From Paragorgia papillata (lineage: Eukaryota > Cnidaria > Anthozoa > Scleralcyonacea > Coralliidae): a stretch of 64,000 nucleotides of DNA. Made by a program: the position numbers and the translations under genes. Below the pieces are notes generated by a model. That model was not told the DNA's origin. It saw nothing but the letters and a program-made list of their open reading frames with translations, and searched no databases. Positions 1 through 64,000 of this stretch are shown piece by piece. The first letter of the stretch is position 1. Each line of letters starts with the position of its first letter. The stretch covers positions 163,501-227,500 of the forward strand of contig JAWNZC010000298.1 of the NCBI GenBank assembly GCA_035771165.1. The letters run 5' to 3'.

Positions 1-155
1 TAAATTAGAAATTTATTCCAATAGCACTATTTGGCAATTAACACATAATATTTCCTGCATCATATGAGAAACCATTCTATGTGAATATATGAATGATACT
101 GTATATACATGCAGACTGCTAAAATGAAAGAATATAAGCAGTTCTTTTTGGGTAC

Positions 156-340
156 CTGTAGACTAACTGGAAAATCTCTTTCAACCAAAGCACAAACCAT
201 GTAGACCTCCTCTCGCAGGCATTTTACATCATCCTTGGACTGTTCCTGTGCACAGAGGTTGGTCAGTGTGTCCAGTAGCCTAAAAATGTCTTCCTTTGAT
301 CTAAGCCAAGAGCATCTCTTAGGCAATATTTGACAATGCC
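156..340 (-). pseudogene. Tnp2 gene exon, DUF4218-like
   Basis: Acceptor CACACAG before 340, donor GTACCC after 156. The first part reads GIVKYCLRDALGL, continuing phase 0 from the previous exon. The second part, in a shifted frame from about 290, reads LLDTLTNLC... and ends LVERDFPVSL, like the DUF4218 segment with its L-E-x2-F-P core. The next exon lies left of the window. Confidence 0.55.
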
Positions 341-605
341 CTGTGTGGCCACCTTGTACAGATTACATGCAGGAAAAAGGAGTTTAAAACATCAATAAAT
401 CACATTGTTTAAATATCTTTAAATGCAAGCTACTGTACAGGTATGTCCCTGCTGGCAGAGGTCTCTACAGGAAAGGAAGAAGACCTCTGCCAGTATCTGA
501 CACTTTTCCTGTTGCACATGTGTGAAGTTACCTTGGCAATGAAGTTTGAAAACACGATATAAGGTAGTTTTTCTAAAGGCTCCATTAATATTACATGTAC
601 AGTAC

Positions 606-950
606 TAGCTTTTTTTCGTGCAACTTGCATTGCAAAAAAAGCAAAGTTCAGGTTGCACGAGCAATTTGGAGGATGTTACATGCTAAAACCCTTACAAAAA
701 AAAGTATATAGGCCTTGCCTATAGACCAACCTATGGGATCCTATAGGAAACCTATAGGCTTCTATAGGCAATTGGAACGTTTTCTATAGGTGACCTATAG
801 AGAATTCCATTAGCCTATAGATGCCTATAGGTGCCTTTAGGCTTCTATAGGCAATTGGAACATTGCCTATAGACTTTTTTTGTAAGGGAAATGCTAGTGC
901 AACTTGAACTTTGTTTTTTTTTGCGATGCAAGTTGCATGAAAAAAAGCTA
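606..950. mobile_element. MITE-like foldback element with TA target duplication
   Basis: Arms at 608-660 and 897-948 are long imperfect inverted repeats of about 52 bp, starting GCTTTTTTTC and ending GAAAAAAAGC. TA flanks both ends (606-607 and 949-950), as left by Tc1/mariner-type insertion. It has no coding capacity, so it would be a non-autonomous element. The interior is a second inverted repeat packed with CTATAG words. Confidence 0.75.
691..886. repeat. Nested inverted repeat with dense CTATAG/CCTATAGG words
   Basis: Outer ends CTTACAAAAAAAAGT and ACTTTTTTTGTAAG pair with each other inside the 606-950 element. Between them the palindromic core CTATAG occurs more than a dozen times. A direct repeat (about 26 bp, GGCTTCTATAGGCAATTGGA) occurs near 757 and 839. 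Confidence 0.65.
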
Positions 951-1021
951 TGTGTAATGGGCACAGGGCCTTAAAGCCTACATGTAATATATATAAGGAC
1001 ATAAGGTGGTTAAAAGTGTAC

Positions 1022-1233
1022 CTCCTTCCAGTCATGTGCTTTAATTCCTGAGTAGTTACTAAGGAAAGGTCCTGGCCTCCAACCAAACCCAGACGGTATA
1101 CAAATCTCTGAAGCTCGCTGGTCAGCCTTCTTCAGCTCATCTTTGGTCAAACGGAATGGGGCATCTGATAAATTCTTCTTGGCATTACTCATTTTTTTCT
1201 TATTTCCAGTTACTGTACATGTAGAGCCATGCC
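1022..1233 (-). CDS. Tnp2 gene exon
   Basis: Acceptor CCTTTAG before 1233, donor GTACAC after 1022. It enters in phase 1 and leaves in phase 0, consistent with its neighbours. It encodes about 70 residues, Lys-rich at first, ending in a segment (IKAHDWKE) that resembles the K-A-x-[DE]-W motif of Tnp2 proteins. Confidence 0.6.
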
Positions 1234-1947
1234 CTAAAGGATATTTAGTCTTTTTGAATATTTTTCTTTTGAATATAAACACAATGTATACAAATTGAAG
1301 AAAAGTATAAATATGATTTCACTATTTAATAATTACGGTAGATAGTAGGTTGCTCATCAAACAGATTGCAGCGTTACCATTTGACTTCTAGGTTTCTATA
1401 TATTGTACTAAACTGTTTAAACAGATTAAATCATTTCATCATAACATCAGGAAAATAATGACTTTATTCCAACATTACGTTTCAGGGAACAACCCATTCT
1501 TCAGATAAATTTCAAAAGTCTGTTACAATCAATCCCATAGGAAAAAATTAGTCTTTAACTTTTCCACCCAGAAGCTCTCTGTCACATCAGTTATTTGAAC
1601 TACTTATATAATATTATCCTATAAAACCTGAATATCTTTCCTCAAATAAATGAGCAAAGAATGATTGTGGAAAAACTGCTGCCCATCAACACTGCAGTAG
1701 TATTAAGTCAGACTACAACTGTAAGTAGAACCTGTTTTAACAAAATTACAAATTTTACATCTGGCCTTTCCACAGAAATGCATTCCCCTCGCAATTTCAA
1801 TATTTACTGTAATTAAGCTTCCAACTTTGCCCCAACTTGAAGTTATCTTTAAGTTTAGGTTTCTACAAACATGAGTTTTAGACAACCATATATTATACAT
1901 GCATATAATTATACATATTTATATAAACCCATAGTGCTTTACCATAC
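1234..1947. other. Intron of the Tnp2 gene
   Basis: AT-rich, no supported coding exon. A 65-residue open frame on the minus strand at 1703-1900 has no flanking splice signals that fit the transposase phase. Confidence 0.4.
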
Positions 1948-2396
1948 CTTTTCTAACTAAGCCAGCTGTGGTAGTGGCATCCACTTCACTATAACATCCT
2001 GGAAATCTTCCCAGATCTGCTTCTGTTCGTCGTACTTTGACAGTGTCTTCTCTTCCTGTTATTAAGTCAATAAATGCAACAATCACATTTTTATTGCATG
2101 CATCACATCGGGAAAGGCTTGGTTGGTTCGGTCATGATCCTCTAACAGCATAAGACTGTAGCAGGATTTACATCCTGAACCTTTGGCTATATTCTTGGCT
2201 TGAGTTAAATTTGGTGCACTCTAACAGGCAACAGAATTGTATAGAATATCCACAAAGTCTTTCCTGGGAGGAGGGGGTCGCTTTTCTGCATATTTATCAG
2301 GGAAATGAGTCTGGTCTAACCGCAAGTCTGAATCTTGTGGAAGGTACCTACGATTCTCCAAGTATACAGTCTTGTCCAGGCTTGAAATGTACTGAC
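1948..2396 (-). pseudogene. Tnp2 gene exon with stop and frameshift
   Basis: Acceptor TTTCAG precedes base 2396 and donor GTATGG follows base 1948. The reading gives a basic, Pro-rich stretch, then a C-x2-C pair, then P-D-V-M-H-A and F-I-D-L-I-T-G-R-E-D, matching the order seen in animal Tnp2 proteins. TAG at 2221-2223 interrupts it, and a run of five A (minus strand, about 2088-2092) where six are needed shifts the frame after the PDVMHA motif. Confidence 0.6.
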
Positions 2397-3093
2397 CTGA
2401 AAGTAATTAGAGTATATTAATTAGGCAACGTTAGACTCCAACAATATTTTTTGACAAATGTCATGACCCATGCATGCATATACAGTATTAAACAGAAATA
2501 CTAAAAAAGTATACTTAAGAACGAAATTAATGGTGAGAAGCCAACATTTATATATAGTAACTACCGTATATATACTATATACATGTAGGTTCAGGTTGCC
2601 TAGCAAATTCACAGACCAACTCTCTACATGTACATGCATAGTCAATAATTTAACCCTGTAACATCCATGCAAGATGTACTTTCATAATTTTATTCTAGCT
2701 AACTCCAGATGAACAGTAACCCTAGCCTTTCACCACAATTAAGCCAAGTGTTTTGAATTTTATCCTGGTCAATGCCAGACCACATTATTCTGAGTGATGC
2801 CAGATGATCTTATTCAGCAGAGGGAAGATGCCTGGTCAGTTTTGGTCAGTTTAAGGCTAGGGTGAATACATTCCCACTCCTTTTGACTATAGACCACTTG
2901 CACTTATTCTCCTGGTGGAGGAAAAATGTTTATAAACTATAGTATTTTCATTGATTATTCGCTCTGTTGAACATAGGAACTTTGAAGTTGTCCTCCAGAT
3001 GAACCGGTTTGATGTCATGTGCAAGTGGTCTATAAATCAAAATGCAGTGGTTTTAATTGTCTTACGAGTATATACATGTAATAGAATAGTTAC
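2397..3093. other. Intron of the Tnp2 gene
   Basis: Begins GTAACT (minus strand, 3093) and ends TTTCAG (2397). Contains no supported gene. The 10-base word TGCAAGTGGT and its complement recur at about 2887-2897 and 3019-3029, suggesting a degraded inverted repeat. Confidence 0.5.
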
Positions 3094-3997
3094 CTTGGAC
3101 ATCACACCAAAGGCACCCCTTCAGAGCATTTGCTCCAGTAGCTGAGAACAACTTGTTCAGGCCAGGATAATCTAAAACGTGGTTCAGTACATGTATCTTA
3201 ACCTTCAAGTTGAATTTCTCATTTTGATATCCATCATACATTGGCATACCAACTGAGAGCTCTAAAAGCTCATCAACAAGAACTTCCACATATGGATCTA
3301 TCTTCAAAGTTGCATCTCCTTTCTGCCCAGGTATAATACCAATCAGCATAATATTGGTGAAACAATGCCTTACTTGCTTTGGAAGGTTCAGCACAGTAAG
3401 TGTTATGGGCCACATTGAGTATGTTCCATGCTTGAAAGGGTTCATTCCATCTGTTGAAAATTGTACAGATAACCCTCGGGAATCTCCATTGAAATAGTTA
3501 CCAGTCTTGTATGCTTCTTGAAACTGGGGAGAGTCTTGAACATCTAGCATGTTATCTTTGGCTACGGATGGTGCCCCATGACGCTGGAGGACTTCTGCAA
3601 TCTTTGAGTCCCCATACATTCTTTTCCAGCGTGGCCCCACTGGATAGTAATGAAATCGCTTTCGTGCACGACCAGAATTACCAATGTATCTCGGTGTACC
3701 ACACACTGGACACTCGGTCAGCTTTTGAAATTGGTATCTCGGTGAATCACGGTATACGACACAATAATTCGGACAGACGTGGAAGATTTTCAAGGGGAGA
3801 AGAAATGGCTCAACGAACTTGAAGGCTTCATCGTACGACTGAGGCAGATTATTATGGGGCGGTAGAACGTGCTGATTTTGAACGGACAGCAGGTCGGATA
3901 GAGATGTTTTACTGACTCCAGGATGCTCTGTAAACCATAGAAAATACCTTGCAAGTGTCTGAAGGACAGTCACGTTACTTCCAGGATAAAGGGGCAT
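3094..3997 (-). CDS. Tnp2 transposase core exon
   Basis: The longest open block of the transposase gene. From the Met at 3997 it encodes 301 residues up to the splice donor (AAG then GTAACT) at 3094/3093; the open frame also extends upstream through an acidic, Ser- and Asp-rich linker to about 4280. Visible motifs in order: CPVCG, YYPVGPRWKRM, a D-G-M-N-P-F motif probably holding a catalytic Asp, an IPGQKGD stretch, and CLWC just before the donor. It splices in frame (phase 1) onto 1948-2396, where the reading continues G-Q-Y-I-S-S. Confidence 0.75.
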
Positions 3998-4279
3998 CTG
4001 TGCGCGGCAGCTTTCATACAGAACATTTTCGTATGTTCCATCCGAGCCGTCGACTTGTTCCTCGACTTGTTCTTCGTGGCCGTGGTTGGAGTCGTCATCA
4101 GCAGCTAGCGGGTCCTGGTTACAGTTTTCGTCATTTATTTCAACAGGTATTGGACCCTCAACTTCAATAACATCGCCACCATACCATTCTTTGTTGAGGA
4201 CAGGAATATCCGCAGTGTTCTCGCTAAATTCAAGTTCGTTATCACTGGAGTATGGTGATGAAGAAGTTTCGGTGTCATT

Positions 4280-4451
4280 TTCATTTCTTGTTCCTCCAAA
4301 ATAACTTTAAGTGCTTTGAGGCAACAAAAGGAGTTACCTCTTGCTCTCCTTTGCATAATGAACAATCACAAAAAACTCGTTTTAGCCTTTGTCGAGCTTT
4401 CCTATTTCTTTCAGTCGCTTTGCTCAACTGTACATGTTCTAATTCTTCCAT
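4280..4451 (-). CDS. N-terminal block of the Tnp2 gene
   Basis: Starts at ATG 4449-4451 and encodes about 55 residues rich in Arg and Lys, with a C-x-C-x2-C cluster (CDCSLC) followed by a His, a pattern common at the N-terminus of Tnp2 proteins. Near 4280 this frame meets TGA while the acidic linker continues in another frame, so there is either a one-base shift or a very short intron. The start is uncertain: an in-frame Met further upstream is not seen. Confidence 0.5.
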
Positions 4452-4722
4452 GTACAGACCAGTTTTACAACTTTTTAATAAACCTTCTCAATATGCCGGC
4501 CATCTTGCTTCTGTGCCCAGTCCCAGCGCGTCGAACCCGATAGCTGAGTGGATGCAGGCACGTGATCTTTAGCCTCGACATCAAATTTCTTCCCGCCACT
4601 TTTAATTATAAATCCTTTCTTTCTTGATTTCTTCCTGGGTCGGATCGACAATTTCTTTATTCTGTCATTAAATCGACATTGAATTGAAACGTATCGATCT
4701 GTTGGTCCAGTATTCACTAACT
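4452..4722. promoter_or_regulatory. Short divergent intergenic region
   Basis: About 270 bases separate the first ATG of the leftward transposase gene from the first ATG of the rightward gene. Inferred to hold a shared promoter or two 5' leaders; no TATA box or initiator could be fixed by eye. An 80-residue minus-strand open frame (4475-4717) lies here and has no recognisable features. Confidence 0.35.
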
Positions 4723-9136
<4,414 letters not shown>

Positions 9137-9579
9137 TTAACATATATTACGGAAAGATGTTTAATTATTGATATATCATATCATGATGTATTATATGTTT
9201 TAATCACATCAGCTAAATTTACATAGTACATGTAGTTGTATTATATACGTACTGTACGGTACGCAGATCAGCTAGATCTTTTCATTCTTTATTTATGTCA
9301 CTTGTGTGACGTGTTTCATAATTTATCTTTTTATACCTCCCCATATACTAGCTAGTATGTACTGTACTATTAGCTTGTCAATTTAATATATAGCTAGTTT
9401 AATTCAATTAAAATATGGCCTGTTCATGAGATGCATCATATCTAAAGACTTTTAAGTTGGTGGAGGTGTCTTCGGCAGACATGGGAGGCCAGCAGGGGTC
9501 ATGCATGATCAGTCGCAGTACTAGCTTTATTATGTATATATATAGAGAGAGCTAGCTAGAGAGCTATGAAGAAAGTCGA
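9137..9579. other. Intergenic, no gene seen
   Basis: AT-rich sequence downstream of the unknown gene, with CTAGCTAG and GTACTGTAC-type palindromic words but no open frame or RNA gene that can be supported. Confidence 0.4.
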
Positions 9580-10025
9580 TTCATAGTATGCCCAAAACAG
9601 ACTTTCATACGAAAAGCCTATGAACTGACCTGTGAAATGGGACAACAGTTCACAGCATGATATTCATAGAAATCGCATATGAAGTCCCTGTGAAATCTAT
9701 ACTATTTCATAGATAAATGGTATGAAAACAATTCATAGATAATTCATTTGAAGATTTCATAACTCAGTTTCATAGGCTACTTCATAGGTCATGTGTTTCC
9801 CTTTTTTTTTCATAGGCTTAAAGTTTTCAAAATATTCATAGCATTTCCATATGAAACAGAACTATGAAACGGGACAACGTTTCACAGCATTTGTTCATAG
9901 TCCTATGAAAAAATCCTGTAGAAAACCTATGCATATTTTCCTCCTTCATATGTTTTCCCTATGAAAATGCAAGGAAAATGCTATGAATATTCATAGCATT
10001 TTCATGTGATATTCATAGGATATTG
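9580..10025. repeat. Block dense in CTATGAA/TTCATAG words
   Basis: Over about 445 bases the words CTATGAA, CTATGAAA and their complement TTCATAG recur dozens of times in both orientations. A longer direct repeat (GGGACAAC followed by TTCACAGCAT) occurs near 9640 and 9877. No coding. The style is like the CTATAG-dense core at 691-886. It abuts the left end of the EGF array at about 10,031. Confidence 0.7.
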
Positions 10026-10153
10026 CACTAGTAGCGATTCCAAATATGATAAAGAAAACATAATGTAAACGTGATAAAATGTTTTTCCTTAGTTTATAGA
10101 AATGAAGGTAAAACGTTTTTGGGCGATATTTTAAACGGTCGATACGCAGATAC

Positions 10154-63834
<53,681 letters not shown>

Positions 63835-64000
63835 CTAAAGTAACATTAGAAAGAAAACTTTGTTAATTTCCAGTGAAAGTACCCAAAAAATAATAGAATT
63901 ATTTCATTTCTTAATTTATTAAGTAAACAAGAATTAGTACAAGGAAAACCCGGACTATTGAATCTTTGAAATTGCCAAAACAAACGTATGAATTTAATGT

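Larger units (their letters stand above)
341..1021. other. Intron of the Tnp2 gene holding a foldback element
   Basis: No coding signal on either strand. Bases 606-950 are a TA-flanked inverted-repeat element with a second inverted repeat inside it; the flanks are plain AT-rich intron. Confidence 0.5.
156..4451 (-). pseudogene. Spliced Tnp2-family (EnSpm/CACTA-type) transposase gene, disrupted, 3' end beyond window
   Basis: Reads leftward as at least five coding blocks: N-terminal block about 4280-4451, core block 3094 to about 4280, then exons 1948-2396, 1022-1233 and 156-340, continuing past base 1. The core has a Cys-pair zinc-binding stretch (CPVCG), a DGMNPF motif and a CLWC motif, as in transposase family Tnp2; the last exon resembles the DUF4218 region (LVERDFPVSL) that follows Tnp2 in such proteins. 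These would cut and move a DNA transposon in the nucleus. Disruptions seen: frame change near 4280, in-frame TAG at 2221-2223, a one-base loss in an A-run near 2090, and a frame change near 290. Splice sites otherwise fit. I cannot tell a decayed transposon from a domesticated gene with sequencing errors; terminal inverted repeats of a CACTA element were not found. Confidence 0.7.

Noticed and set aside
4475..4717. 80-residue minus-strand open frame as a first exon of the Tnp2 gene
   Set aside because: It ends in a stop before the Met at 4451 and shows no donor that joins in frame; kept as intergenic.

Overview
The window is eukaryotic, AT-rich nuclear DNA with spliced genes, GT/AG introns, long TA and TAA microsatellites, foldback elements and several non-LTR retrotransposon families. 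Class 1-1 calcium-binding EGF exons together with Tnp2-type transposase exons suggest an early-branching animal (sponge or cnidarian). That is inference; no marker gene fixes the species.

Layout. (1) 1-4.45 kb, minus strand: a spliced but broken Tnp2 (EnSpm/CACTA-type) transposase gene with a DUF4218-like end that runs off the left edge; a TA-flanked foldback element lies inside one intron. (2) 4.72-9.14 kb, plus strand: a divergently transcribed multi-exon gene of unknown function, with a 187-bp near-perfect palindrome in an intron. (3) 9.14-10.03 kb: no gene, but an unusual block dense in the word CTATGAA and its complement. (4) 10.03-64 kb, minus strand: a very large tandem array of EGF exons. 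I count 29 type-A and 42 type-B exons, nearly all exactly 117 bp and phase 1-1, plus 28 copies of a third, dead EGF exon (type C). Units come in two lengths, about 1.08 kb (A-B-C) and about 1.66 kb (A-B-B-C), and are themselves grouped in larger duplications (1.66, 2.73, 3.8 and about 12 kb offsets).

The array is invaded by retroelements. N1 (10,954-14,275, plus) is a CR1/jockey-type LINE; the same site is empty in two duplicated copies. At the right end, three consecutive A-B introns carry expanded (TAA)n tracts at the same position, and two of them hold non-LTR elements with restriction-like endonucleases: N2 and a truncated relative (50.2-53.6 kb), and N3 plus N4 in tandem (54.8-63.3 kb). 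N4 is split by another AP-endonuclease LINE, N5 (57.7-61.0 kb). The pattern resembles the TAA-targeting behaviour known for Dong/R4-type elements.

If transcribed, the array would encode a long extracellular EGF-repeat protein. About 11 exons have frameshifts or stops, and no first or last exon is in view, so this is either a decaying or rapidly evolving locus or one with residual assembly errors. Exon boundaries were read by eye from splice consensus and repeat comparison.
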